This document shows positions 34,283-42,275 of a DNA stretch of 64,000 bases, piece after piece; position 1 is the first letter of the stretch; each line of letters starts with the position of its first letter. The notes beneath the pieces were generated by a model. It saw only the letters and a program-made list of their open reading frames with translations, made no database searches and was not told the DNA's origin. This DNA comes from Bog-756 sp963738545 (GTDB lineage: Bacteria > Actinomycetota > Acidimicrobiia > Acidimicrobiales > RAAP-2): the NCBI GenBank assembly GCA_963738545.1, contig CAVTXA010000002.1:413022-477021 (forward strand). The letters run 5' to 3'. A program made the position numbers and the translations under genes.

Positions 34283-35433
34283 ACCGTGCCGGCCTGATCG
34301 CCGACGATGAGTGTGCCCCCGGCGGTGAGCGCCGGGTAGCTGTCGATGTCCGCGCTCACCGGGACCCGGAACAGCAAGTGCCCGCTGGGGCTGAACCCCA
34401 CGATGGATGCCGCCCTCGTCCCGAGGTACACGTCGCCCTTGCCGTCGATGACTTGGGCTGCCCACAGACCGCCTCCGGCGTGGATGGCCCGCACCGGCGA
34501 CCCGGTGGCCGATCTCACCACGTTGAGGTTGCCGCGGTTGTCGCCGATGTAGAGCAGGCCGGTGGGTGTGACCGACGAGGAGGAGTAGGACTCGTGACCC
34601 ACGGCGCGCTTCCAGTTCAGATGGCCGGTCCTGCTGAACGAGTAGGCCTCCGCCTGGTTGTCGGATACGAAGACGTCACCGTTGGCATCGGTGGAGGCGG
34701 AGACCTCGACACCGGAGCTGAGCGATCGTCGCCAGTCGATCGCTCCGTGCGCTCCGTGATCTTCGACGGCGATCACGGCGGATCCGGCGGTGGTTACCAC
34801 GAGTCCGGGGGCGGCCAACACCGGGCTGCCAAACGCCGTGTGACCCAACGACAGCGACCAGGCAACGATCGGATCCGTGCCGCCGAGGCGGACAGCCGAC
34901 AACGTGCCGTCCATGGTCACTACATAGACAGTGGTGCTCGACAGGATCGGTGAGAGCACCTGGCCGGAGAACCGGTGCGTCCACTGCACGGCGCCCGACG
35001 GCGAGATCTCGAACAGCGTGTTCTGTGGCCCGGGCCACAGCAGTGATCCCCCAGGCAGAACGAGGGGGCTCGTGGACAGATCGGTCTCCCCGGTGGCCGG
35101 CCCTCCGCCGTCGACGGTCCAGAGATCCTTCCCCGTGGCCGGGTCGATGGCATGGAGGATGCCGGCGTTGGACGCAAGGTAGATGGTTCCGTCGGCGCCG
35201 ATCACTGGCCCCGGGGTCACGTTCCCCTCGAGCTGTCGGGTCCACAGGACGTTGCCGGTCTGTGGACCGACGGCGGTCGCGGTCGCCGAATGTCTGGCGT
35301 CGTGGAGGGCGGTGGGCCAAGGTGCGGGCACTGACGACGCACCGGCCTGGGCTGCACCGAACAGGCCCGCCACCGCTCCCACGGCAACCACGGCACACCG
35401 GCCGATCCGGGGAACGGTCCTCGACCGCCTCAT
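34258..35433 (-). CDS. secreted PQQ-like beta-propeller protein
   Basis: The product has 391 residues from ATG 35433. The signal peptide is MRRSRTVPRIGRCAVVAVGA then VAGLFGAAQAGAS. The rest is about seven to eight repeats of the PQQ/BamB type: GTIYLASNAGILHAIDPATG, GDVFVSDNQAEAYSFSRTG, GLLYIGDNRGNLNVVRSATG and GTLIVGDQAGTVYAVGTSG. No catalytic PQQ-dehydrogenase residues stand out, so a binding or scaffold role outside the cell is more likely than an enzyme. Its 3' end overlaps that of the MMPL gene by 25 bases in convergent orientation. Confidence 0.75.
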   Translation of the reverse strand: MRRSRTVPRIGRCAVVAVGAVAGLFGAAQAGASSVPAPWPTALHDARHSATATAVGPQTGNVLWTRQLEGNVTPGPVIGADGTIYLASNAGILHAIDPATGKDLWTVDGGGPATGETDLSTSPLVLPGGSLLWPGPQNTLFEISPSGAVQWTHRFSGQVLSPILSSTTVYVVTMDGTLSAVRLGGTDPIVAWSLSLGHTAFGSPVLAAPGLVVTTAGSAVIAVEDHGAHGAIDWRRSLSSGVEVSASTDANGDVFVSDNQAEAYSFSRTGHLNWKRAVGHESYSSSSVTPTGLLYIGDNRGNLNVVRSATGSPVRAIHAGGGLWAAQVIDGKGDVYLGTRAASIVGFSPSGHLLFRVPVSADIDSYPALTAGGTLIVGDQAGTVYAVGTSG

Positions 35434-35616
35434 CCGTGTCGGCCGCCGGGAGGTTGTCCAACCGGAGCCGTCCCGGGTGACGACGAGGGACCGGTGGGCA
35501 CGTGGTGATGGCGGGGGCACTACGTTTTGTCTCGGGAACCCGCCACCCGTTACACCGGCGCCGACCAGGCGACGAGACCATGGGGCAGCGATGGGGACAC
35601 CAGATGGGAGCAGACC

Positions 35617-35829
35617 ATGTGGTCTCGGGGTGTGATTGGCGTGGTGCTCTGCCTTGTCGGGCTGGTCTGGATCGGCCAGGGCACCGATGTCCTCTCCAAC
35701 TCGAAGCTCATGAGCGGGCACGGGCAGTACACGCTCCTGGGCGTCGTGGTGCTGGTGGCCGGTCTGGCCCTCGTGGCCTGGGCCGTCCGGATCCAGAGGC
35801 GTCCGGACAGCGAACACCCCGACCGCTAA
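35617..35829 (+). CDS. small two-helix membrane protein
   Basis: ATG 35617 gives 70 residues: MWSRGVIGVVLCLVGLVWIG, a polar loop QGTDVLSNSKLMSGHGQY, a second helix (LLGVVVLVAGLALVAWAVRI) and a charged tail. This layout (GxGT...SxxMxGhxx) is common among small actinobacterial membrane proteins of unknown role. It ends at the 3' end of the cytochrome b gene on the other strand (4-base overlap). Confidence 0.55.
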   Translation: MWSRGVIGVVLCLVGLVWIGQGTDVLSNSKLMSGHGQYTLLGVVVLVAGLALVAWAVRIQRRPDSEHPDR

Positions 35830-36539
35830 GGCGAGGCGGAGGGGACGGGACCGTCTGGCGTCGCCAGGGTCGGAGTACCTTCCGCCGACTCATCGTCGAG
35901 CCATCCCTCGGCGTGGCGTCGGGCCCACGCTTCGGTGACCCACCCGCGGACCATGGAGCGGAGGGCGTCGGGGTGGCTGAGGGCGAAGGCGACGTGTCCC
36001 GTCACGACGAGGAAGATCCCCAGGGCCAGCACGTCGTGCACGAAGGTGGCCCCCGTGCGCCAGCTCAACGGGAAGAACCGGTACCACTTCAGAATCGAGC
36101 CGGTGGCCAACATCACCACGATGGCTCCCGCGGTGAAGATGGCGTTGAGCTTCTGACCCGGGTTGAACTTGTCCGGCCGGAGGAGCGAACGGCGCCCCAG
36201 GCTCCAGAGCCACGCCCGTTCGGCGGCCGTCCAGAGATTGACTCTTCGGATGTCGCGGCGGAGTCGGGCACCCCACGGACCGATGAGGGAGACGATCAGG
36301 GGCACAGGCAGGGCCACACCGGCCCAGGTGTGGATCTCGGCCACCAGGGCCCTCCGTCCCACCAGACTCTCGACCTGGACGAAGTAGAGGGGGAGGGCGG
36401 TGGCCATCAGGATGGCGAAGAGCGTCGCCGTGGACCAGTGGGCGACGCGCTCGACACGGTCGAACCGGAGCAACCGGAGAGCCGCCGGGCTCTCGGAATC
36501 GGCGCCACCCGGGGTCTCGCTAGCCGATGGGTTGGTCAC
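35826..36539 (-). CDS. cytochrome b561-type membrane subunit
   Basis: GTG 36539 gives 237 residues, with start overlapping the upstream gene by 20 bases. Four helices carry candidate haem ligands: RVERVAHWSTATLF, VAEIHTWAGVAL, TFVHDVLALGIFLV and VTGHVAFALSHPDAL. The segment FNPGQKLNAIFTAGA and ILKWYRFFPLSWR recall the gamma subunit of formate dehydrogenase. Together with the Moco protein just upstream it probably passes electrons between that enzyme and the quinone pool. The C-terminal 35 residues are a polar tail. Confidence 0.85.
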   Translation of the reverse strand: MTNPSASETPGGADSESPAALRLLRFDRVERVAHWSTATLFAILMATALPLYFVQVESLVGRRALVAEIHTWAGVALPVPLIVSLIGPWGARLRRDIRRVNLWTAAERAWLWSLGRRSLLRPDKFNPGQKLNAIFTAGAIVVMLATGSILKWYRFFPLSWRTGATFVHDVLALGIFLVVTGHVAFALSHPDALRSMVRGWVTEAWARRHAEGWLDDESAEGTPTLATPDGPVPSASP

Positions 36540-37230
36540 TGCGTCCGTTGGACCCACCGACCCAGGCATCGGTGGAGTAGCCGTTCTGCTCCCAGTATCC
36601 CGGCTCGGCGTTCTCCACCACGCGGATGGCTGACAACCACTTGAGGGACTTGTACCCGTACATCGGAGCCACATACAGCCGGACCGGTCCACCGTGCTCG
36701 GTGGTGATGGGGGCGCCCAGCATTCGGTAGGCGACGATGACGTCGGGCCGTTGTGCCTGCTCGAGCGTGAGGCTCTCGGTGTCCAGGCCGTCGTAGGAGT
36801 CAAACTCGAGTGCCCGCGCCCCCGAGCGGAGCCCGGCGGCGTCGAGCAGGTCGGACAGACGGACCCCTTCCCAGTGGACGTTGGGCACCCTCCACCCGGT
36901 CACGCACTGGAAGTCCTTGACCAGCCGGGTCCTGGGCATGGCGTGGAGATCGCTCAGGCTGAAGGTGGTGGGCCGGTCGACCAGGCCGGAGATCGTCAGC
37001 CGGTACTGCGCATCGGAGATGGAGGGGAACGAGTTGGTGATGGTGTAGATGCGAAAACGGTCACCACCCGGCAGGAGTCCTCCGAGGCCCGACCCGAGGG
37101 CATCGCCGACGACATTTTGGACCTTGGCGCCGAAGGCGATACCGAGGGCACCGAGTCCGACCATGCCCACGAATACGCGACGACCGACCCGCTTGGGGAC
37201 GTCAGCACGGGGGGCCGGGGAAGCGGGCAC
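36520..37230 (-). CDS. exported molybdopterin-domain oxidoreductase (sulfite oxidase fold)
   Basis: The product has 236 residues. The N-terminus has GRRVFVGMVGLGALGIAFG, a Tat-like signal or anchor. The Oxidored_molyb domain contains the Mo-ligand Cys in KDFQCVTGW and the following WEGVRLSDLLDAAGL, and the end APMYGYKSLKWLSAIRVVE. This is the fold of YedY/MsrP and sulfite oxidase; the length fits the single-domain YedY type. Substrate unknown. Its stop lies inside the start of the cytochrome b gene, so the pair forms one operon. A single-chain version of the pair is encoded at 42276-43763. Confidence 0.88.
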   Translation of the reverse strand: MPASPAPRADVPKRVGRRVFVGMVGLGALGIAFGAKVQNVVGDALGSGLGGLLPGGDRFRIYTITNSFPSISDAQYRLTISGLVDRPTTFSLSDLHAMPRTRLVKDFQCVTGWRVPNVHWEGVRLSDLLDAAGLRSGARALEFDSYDGLDTESLTLEQAQRPDVIVAYRMLGAPITTEHGGPVRLYVAPMYGYKSLKWLSAIRVVENAEPGYWEQNGYSTDAWVGGSNGRSDQPIG

Positions 37231-37287
37231 AGGCCGATGCTAGAGGCGTGGGAGGCCACCGCTGGCAGCGGCCGAGCGGATTCAGCT

Positions 37288-38115
37288 TCAGAGGGCCACG
37301 ACGACGTCCCGGATGATTCGGCCGATGTCGGCGGCACGCCCTTCGGCGATGCCGATGATGGAGGTCGGCGAGACGCCCCCCGGAGCCAGTCCGGCGGCGA
37401 GGTTGGTCACCAGTGACAGCCCCAGGATCTCGGCGCCCATCTGCCGGGCCACGATGGCTTCGAGGACGCTCGACATCCCGACCAGGTCGGCACCCAGGGT
37501 CCGGAGCATGCGTATCTCTGCCGGGGTCTCGAAGTGGGGGCCGCTCACCTGGGCATAGACGCCCTCGGCCAGGGAGCCGTGGGCCCGGTGGGCCAAGTCG
37601 CGGAGACGGGGCGACCAGGCATCGACCAGGTCCACGAAGGGGCTCGGACGGCCGTCGCCGGCGGGCGTGCCGGTCAGGGGCGAGACCCCGGTGAGGTTGA
37701 GGTGGTCGGTGATCAGGACCAGGTCGCCGGGAGCCAGGTCGGGCCGTACCGCGCCCGAGGCGTTGGTGATGACGACGGTGGTGCATCCGGCGGCCGCTGC
37801 GGTTCGGACGAGGTGGGCCACCTCGGTGGCGGTGTAGCCCTCGTAGAGGTGGAGCCGGCCCAGGAAGGCCAGGACCGCCCGCCCGTCGACATCGATGCTC
37901 CACACCTCGGAGCGCTGATGGGGCACGAAGGCGTCGGGGAGTCCGGACAAGGTGCCCAGATCATGTTGGGAAGCCTCGCCCCCCAACGCGGCGGCGGCAT
38001 CGGCCAGTCCGGTGCCGAGCACGACGGCAACGTCGTGGCTGGCGCGGCCGCTGACACGGGCGATGGAGGCAGCCGACGCATCGGCCAGGGCGTACGGATC
38101 AGAGGCAACGGGCAT
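37288..38115 (-). CDS. purine nucleoside phosphorylase
   Basis: This cytosolic enzyme splits purine nucleosides with phosphate for salvage. The product has 275 residues from ATG 38115 (MPVASDPYALADASAAS). Class I PNP landmarks are VAVVLGTGLADAAAALGG (phosphate loop), GRLHLYEGY, VITNASGAVRPDLAPGDLVL (base site, Asn/Ala), YAQVSGPHFETPAE, and the late MSSVLEAIVARQMGAEILGL and SLVTNLAAGL. These are trimer-type (guanosine/inosine) PNP features. It stands between the Moco gene and the epimerase. Confidence 0.92.
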   Translation of the reverse strand: MPVASDPYALADASAASIARVSGRASHDVAVVLGTGLADAAAALGGEASQHDLGTLSGLPDAFVPHQRSEVWSIDVDGRAVLAFLGRLHLYEGYTATEVAHLVRTAAAAGCTTVVITNASGAVRPDLAPGDLVLITDHLNLTGVSPLTGTPAGDGRPSPFVDLVDAWSPRLRDLAHRAHGSLAEGVYAQVSGPHFETPAEIRMLRTLGADLVGMSSVLEAIVARQMGAEILGLSLVTNLAAGLAPGGVSPTSIIGIAEGRAADIGRIIRDVVVAL

Positions 38116-38192
38116 GGCCCTGACGATACCGAGGCGCGGCCGCCTACCATCGTGTCGGTGAGATGTGTGCCCCATCACCGTGCCGGCTTCCG

Positions 38193-39251
38193 ATGAGGGT
38201 GCTGCTCACGGGTGCGGCCGGATTCATCGGCAGCCACATTCTGAGTGCGCTCGAACGGAGTGGCCACGACGTGGTGGCCGTCGATCTGCTCCTCTCCTCG
38301 GCCCACGGCCCGACGCCGGATGCTCGGGTGGGCGTCGACAGGCTCGATGTCCGCGACGGGGTGGCGATGGAACTGGCGCTCCAAGGCGTCGAGGTGGTCT
38401 GCCACCAGGCTGCCGTGGTCGGTGCCGGCGTGGATGCCGATGACGGTCCGGCCTTCGCCAGTCACAACGACTTCGGCACCGCGGTGCTGTTGGCGGCCAT
38501 GCACCGACAGGGGTGCCGGAGGCTGGTCCTGGCCTCCTCGATGGTGGTCTACGGGGACGGCCGCTACCGGTGCGACGAACACGGCCCGGTGGTGCCACCA
38601 CCGCGGCGTCCCGGCGACCTCGACCAGGGGCGATTCGACAACCGCTGTCCCGTGGGCGGGGAGCCGGTCCGATGGGAGCTGGTGTCCGAGGACGCAGCCC
38701 TCCGGCCACGGAGTCTCTATGCCGCCAGCAAAGCGGCCCAGGAGCACTTCGCCCTGGCCTGGTCACTGGCTACCGGGGGTTCGGTCACGGCCTTGCGCTA
38801 CCACAACGTCTACGGCGACGGCATGCCGAGAGACACCCCGTACTCGGGTGTGGCCGCCATGTTCCGCTCCTCGCTCGAGGCCGGTGAGTCCCCCCGTGTC
38901 TACGAGGACGGGAGGCAGACCAGGGACTTCGTGCACGTCGACGACGTGGCCCGGGCCAACGTGCTCGCCGTGGAACGGGAGCTTTCGGGCTTCGTCCCCC
39001 TCAACGTGTGCTCCGGTCATCCGGTGACCATCGAGGAGGTGGCCCAAAGCCTGTGCGACGCCCGAGAGGGCACATCACCCACGATCACCGGGCAGTTCCG
39101 GGCAGGCGACGTTCGTCACATCGTGGCCGACCCGGCCCGTGCCCGTGAGGCGCTGGGGTTCACCGCCGAGGTCACCCCGATGGACGGGCTGGCCCGCTTC
39201 GCCTGGGCGCCCCTGCGCGACGCAGCCGGATCGGGACCACCCCGTGTCTGA
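38193..39251 (+). CDS. NAD-dependent sugar-nucleotide epimerase/dehydratase
   Basis: ATG 38193 gives 352 residues beginning MRVLLTGAAGFIGSHILSAL with the NAD loop GAAGFIGS. The catalytic Tyr and Lys lie in SLYAASKAAQEHF, with Ser in ASSMVVYGDGRY. A 35-residue insertion (PRRPGDLDQGRFDNRCPVGG) follows the catalytic Ser. YGDGMPRDTPYSGVAAMFR and GRQTRDFVHVDDVARANVLA are typical of the extended SDR family. It abuts the glycosyltransferase gene (start overlapping its 3' end), so it likely makes a sugar for it. Confidence 0.88.
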   Translation: MRVLLTGAAGFIGSHILSALERSGHDVVAVDLLLSSAHGPTPDARVGVDRLDVRDGVAMELALQGVEVVCHQAAVVGAGVDADDGPAFASHNDFGTAVLLAAMHRQGCRRLVLASSMVVYGDGRYRCDEHGPVVPPPRRPGDLDQGRFDNRCPVGGEPVRWELVSEDAALRPRSLYAASKAAQEHFALAWSLATGGSVTALRYHNVYGDGMPRDTPYSGVAAMFRSSLEAGESPRVYEDGRQTRDFVHVDDVARANVLAVERELSGFVPLNVCSGHPVTIEEVAQSLCDAREGTSPTITGQFRAGDVRHIVADPARAREALGFTAEVTPMDGLARFAWAPLRDAAGSGPPRV

Positions 39252-39903
39252 GCCCGAGGATGTCACCGTGGTCCTTCCCTGTCGCAACGAGGCCGGATCT
39301 CTCCCAGGCGTGTTGGCTGCCGTACCCACCGGGTACGTCGCCATGGTGGTGGACAACGGATCCGACGACGGAACGGCAGCGGTGGCGTCCGAGTGCGGGG
39401 CCGTGGTGGTAACGGAACCGACACCGGGCTACGGGTCCGCGGTCCAGGCCGGCGTGGAGGCGGCGGAGACCTCGATCGTCTGCGTACTCGACGGGGACGG
39501 TTCGATGGATCCCGGCGAGCTCCCGATGTTGGTGGACCTGGTCCGGTCCGGTGTCGACCTCGCCGTGGGCAGAAGGGTCCGGGAGCCCGGGACCCCCTGG
39601 CCGGCGCACGCCCGGGCCGGCAACGCCGTGGTGGCTGCCCGGCTGCGTTGGAAGTTCCGCCTGCCCGTGCGCGACATCGGCGCCATGCGGGCGGCCCGCC
39701 GCCAGGTGCTGCTGGACCTCGGGGTCGAGGACCGCCGCTCCGGCTACCCCCTCGAGCTCCTGGTGCGGGCGGGCCGGGCCGGTCTGCGGGTCGAGGAGCG
39801 CCCGATCACCTATCGACCACGGACGGCCGGAACCTCCAAGGTGTCCGGCTCGCTCCGAGGCAGTGCCGTCGCCACCTGGGACTTCCTCAAGGTCATCCGG
39901 TGA
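39244..39903 (+). CDS. family 2 glycosyltransferase
   Basis: GTG 39244 (overlapping the epimerase 3' end by 8 bases) gives 219 residues. VTVVLPCRNEAGSLPGVLAA is the nucleotide-binding strand, VVDNGSDDGT the first Asp motif, and VLDGDGSMDPGELPMLVD the DXD metal site. No membrane helix follows the catalytic domain. It resembles dolichyl/polyprenyl-phosphate sugar synthases, so transfer of a sugar to a lipid carrier is a fair guess. The next gene overlaps it as GTGA. Confidence 0.88.
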   Translation: MSEPEDVTVVLPCRNEAGSLPGVLAAVPTGYVAMVVDNGSDDGTAAVASECGAVVVTEPTPGYGSAVQAGVEAAETSIVCVLDGDGSMDPGELPMLVDLVRSGVDLAVGRRVREPGTPWPAHARAGNAVVAARLRWKFRLPVRDIGAMRAARRQVLLDLGVEDRRSGYPLELLVRAGRAGLRVEERPITYRPRTAGTSKVSGSLRGSAVATWDFLKVIR

Positions 39904-40586
39904 GTACCCGGGCGTGCACGCTGCTGGTCATGGCCAAGGCGCCCGTGCCCGGTGAGGCCAAGACCAGGCTGGCCCCGGCCTTCACCCAGGCCGGCGCGGC
40001 CGATCTGGCCGCGGCCGCCCTGCTGGACACGCTGGATGCCGTCCGGTTGGCTGACGTGGCCTCGCGGGTCGTTGCTGTCAGTGGTGACCTGTCCGCCGCC
40101 CGCCGGAGTGAGGAGGTTCTCCAGGCCCTCGATGGTTTCGTGGTGATTCCACAACGGGGGGCGACCTTCGCCGACCGGCTGGTCCGCGCCCACCGTGACG
40201 CAGCGATGGAGGGCCTTCCGGTCCTGCAGATCGGGATGGATACACCCCAGGTCACCGCGTTGTTGCTCTGCGGTGCGGCCGACCAGTTGCTGGTCGCCGG
40301 GGTGGAGGCTGTGCTGGGCATGGCCACTGACGGGGGCTGGTGGGCCCTGGGAGTCACCGACCCTGCCTCCGCCGCCGTGTTGGCGGACGTGCCCATGTCC
40401 CAGGCCGATACTGGGGCACGGACCCGTGAGGCCCTCGAACGCCTCGGTCTCGTGGTCGGGGGTCTCCCCGTGTTGGCCGACGTGGACACGCCCGACGACG
40501 CCCGTGCGGTCGCTGCCGGCATGCACTCCGAGGCCCGGTTCCCACAGGTACTGGGGCGGTTGAGTCGTGCCCCTCCGGCTCCCTAG
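39900..40586 (+). CDS. DUF2064 glycosyltransferase-like protein
   Basis: GTG 39900 gives 228 residues. LLVMAKAPVPGEAKTRLAPA is the hallmark start of the DUF2064/TIGR04282 family (GT-A nucleotidyl/glycosyl transferase fold). GMDTPQVTA stands where most members have GTDCPxL, and DGGWWALGV follows. PVLADVDTPDDARAVA is the usual final motif. Members often pair with a small GT2, as here. The reaction is not known. Confidence 0.85.
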   Translation: MSTRACTLLVMAKAPVPGEAKTRLAPAFTQAGAADLAAAALLDTLDAVRLADVASRVVAVSGDLSAARRSEEVLQALDGFVVIPQRGATFADRLVRAHRDAAMEGLPVLQIGMDTPQVTALLLCGAADQLLVAGVEAVLGMATDGGWWALGVTDPASAAVLADVPMSQADTGARTREALERLGLVVGGLPVLADVDTPDDARAVAAGMHSEARFPQVLGRLSRAPPAP

Positions 40587-40597
40587 CCGGAACGGCG

Positions 40598-42025
40598 TCA
40601 CCAGGTGGTCAGCAGCAGACTGTTGATGACGAGGGCGCCGACGGCCTGGATGGCCAGGCAGGTGCGGTGGCTCCGGCGGGGGAGGAGCGCCGGGGCGGCC
40701 ACCAGCCAGACGGCGAAGGGCAACCAGATCCGCTCGGTCTCCGCCTTGCTCAGCCCACTGATGTCGGCGATGGCCACCACCGCCACCATGGCCACCAAGA
40801 GGACGTTGAGCCCCGCCCTGGCCCGTAGTCGGACCCCGTTGAAGGCCCGTCGGAGGGCGACCGCCGCGGGCAGGCCGATGGCGCAGAACAGAGCGGCGAT
40901 GTCTCCCCACACCCAGTAGGCGAAGGGCCGGTCCATGGCGATGGTGGACAGGTAGCGCTGCCGGAGGAGGCTCAGGCCGTCGAACCACCAAAAACCCAGC
41001 GCCGTCACCGACACCGCTACGGCCAGCGCGCCCAAGCCGGCGCCCACCAGGGGCCGATAGTTCCGGGCGGCCATCAAGATGGCCAGGGCGGGGATGGCCA
41101 TCAAGATGAGCCCGTAGTCGAGGTAGACGGCCCAACCGAGCAGGATCCCCGCACCCAGCGAGAGCGGGAGCGGGTACCGCCCGGTGCCCGAGGCGGCCAA
41201 GGCCAGCAGCGCTAGACCCCAGGCGGCCACGCCGGCGTAGTAGGCGTCGGCAGACACGCCGATCCACACCGCTGCCGGCGCCAGGGCCACGAAGGGTGCG
41301 ACCCTGCGGGCCAGGTCCTGGCCACCGATCGCCTTGGTGGTGATCAGCACCGCTGCCGCGGCACTGGTCCCGATCACGATGCAGAACATGGCGGCCCACG
41401 CCGGCCCTGGAAGGCCGATCCGGTGGAGCGCCACGAACGTGAGGAGGCCGAGCGGTGGGTGGGCGGAGCTCTCGATGTCCCAGGCCCCTGACTGGGGGGA
41501 GGGGATGTGCGAGGCGTAGTGCTGGAAGTAGGCGTGAACCCCGCCAACCAGGTGGACATCGTGGAGGTAGTCGAAGCTGCCGGACATCCGTTGGACGACA
41601 CCGGTCTTCCATCCGTCAATCAGGGCCAGCGCCATCGTCCAGAGAAACGACGTCACCCACGTGATGGCCACGAGGTTCCGCCAGACCATTCGGCTGGCCA
41701 CCATCGGGCCCCACCACACGACGGCCACGGCGAGGACGATGGCACAGGGCGTGGAGGGGCTGGCCCGTGGCAGCCACTCTCCGAGGAGCGGGGCCGTCCC
41801 GGCCAGGACCCGGTACATGCCGGCGGTCTGGTGGACCACGGGGGAGAGCCACGGAAGGTGGAGGTGGGGGAGCCCGAAGGCGCTGAAGACCAGCAGGCTC
41901 ACGATCGCGGCCCAGATCAGGTCGTAGCGGTAACGCTGGAGCCAGCTGGCCTGACCTCGGGTCGTCGGTGCCGCGGCTAGCTCGGTTGGGGACGGCGGCA
42001 CCAGGTCACAGTACCCGTGGCCCAT
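40598..42025 (-). CDS. polytopic membrane protein, glycosyltransferase-C-like
   Basis: The product has 475 residues with about 12 hydrophobic helices. After helix 1 (LIWAAIVSLLVFSAFGLPHL) a long outer loop contains FDYLHDVHLVGGVHAYFQHY and SSAHPPLGLLTFVALHRIG. An acidic loop followed by HPP and many helices is typical of GT-C mannosyl- or arabinosyltransferases that use polyprenyl-phosphate sugars. I cannot match it to one family. It converges on the epimerase-GT2-DUF2064 operon (12 bases apart), which could supply its lipid-linked donor. Confidence 0.65.
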   Translation of the reverse strand: MGHGYCDLVPPSPTELAAAPTTRGQASWLQRYRYDLIWAAIVSLLVFSAFGLPHLHLPWLSPVVHQTAGMYRVLAGTAPLLGEWLPRASPSTPCAIVLAVAVVWWGPMVASRMVWRNLVAITWVTSFLWTMALALIDGWKTGVVQRMSGSFDYLHDVHLVGGVHAYFQHYASHIPSPQSGAWDIESSAHPPLGLLTFVALHRIGLPGPAWAAMFCIVIGTSAAAAVLITTKAIGGQDLARRVAPFVALAPAAVWIGVSADAYYAGVAAWGLALLALAASGTGRYPLPLSLGAGILLGWAVYLDYGLILMAIPALAILMAARNYRPLVGAGLGALAVAVSVTALGFWWFDGLSLLRQRYLSTIAMDRPFAYWVWGDIAALFCAIGLPAAVALRRAFNGVRLRARAGLNVLLVAMVAVVAIADISGLSKAETERIWLPFAVWLVAAPALLPRRSHRTCLAIQAVGALVINSLLLTTW

Positions 42026-42275
42026 CGGCTACCAACGGCTACCTGGTTGACCGCATGCCGCGTCGTCGGGGTGTAACGCCATGCGGCGTGGGAGGACTGA
42101 GGAGTGTGCACTCTGTCTGGAGCCAGGCCGCCACCGACTCGGCCGCCACCACATCGCCCCGGTGTCGGGGTGGGGCAACGCTCGACTGCCCCGTCGTCAC
42201 ATCGGGCACGGATCGTCAGGTCGACTGGGTCCGGTGCGACGGGGTCAGGTCAGCCGTCGAGCGCGTAGGGTCAGG

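Noticed and set aside
39810..41612. 600-codon minus-strand frame spanning two convergent genes
   Set aside because: It runs antisense to DUF2064 and out of frame with the GT-C-like gene; no coherent protein.
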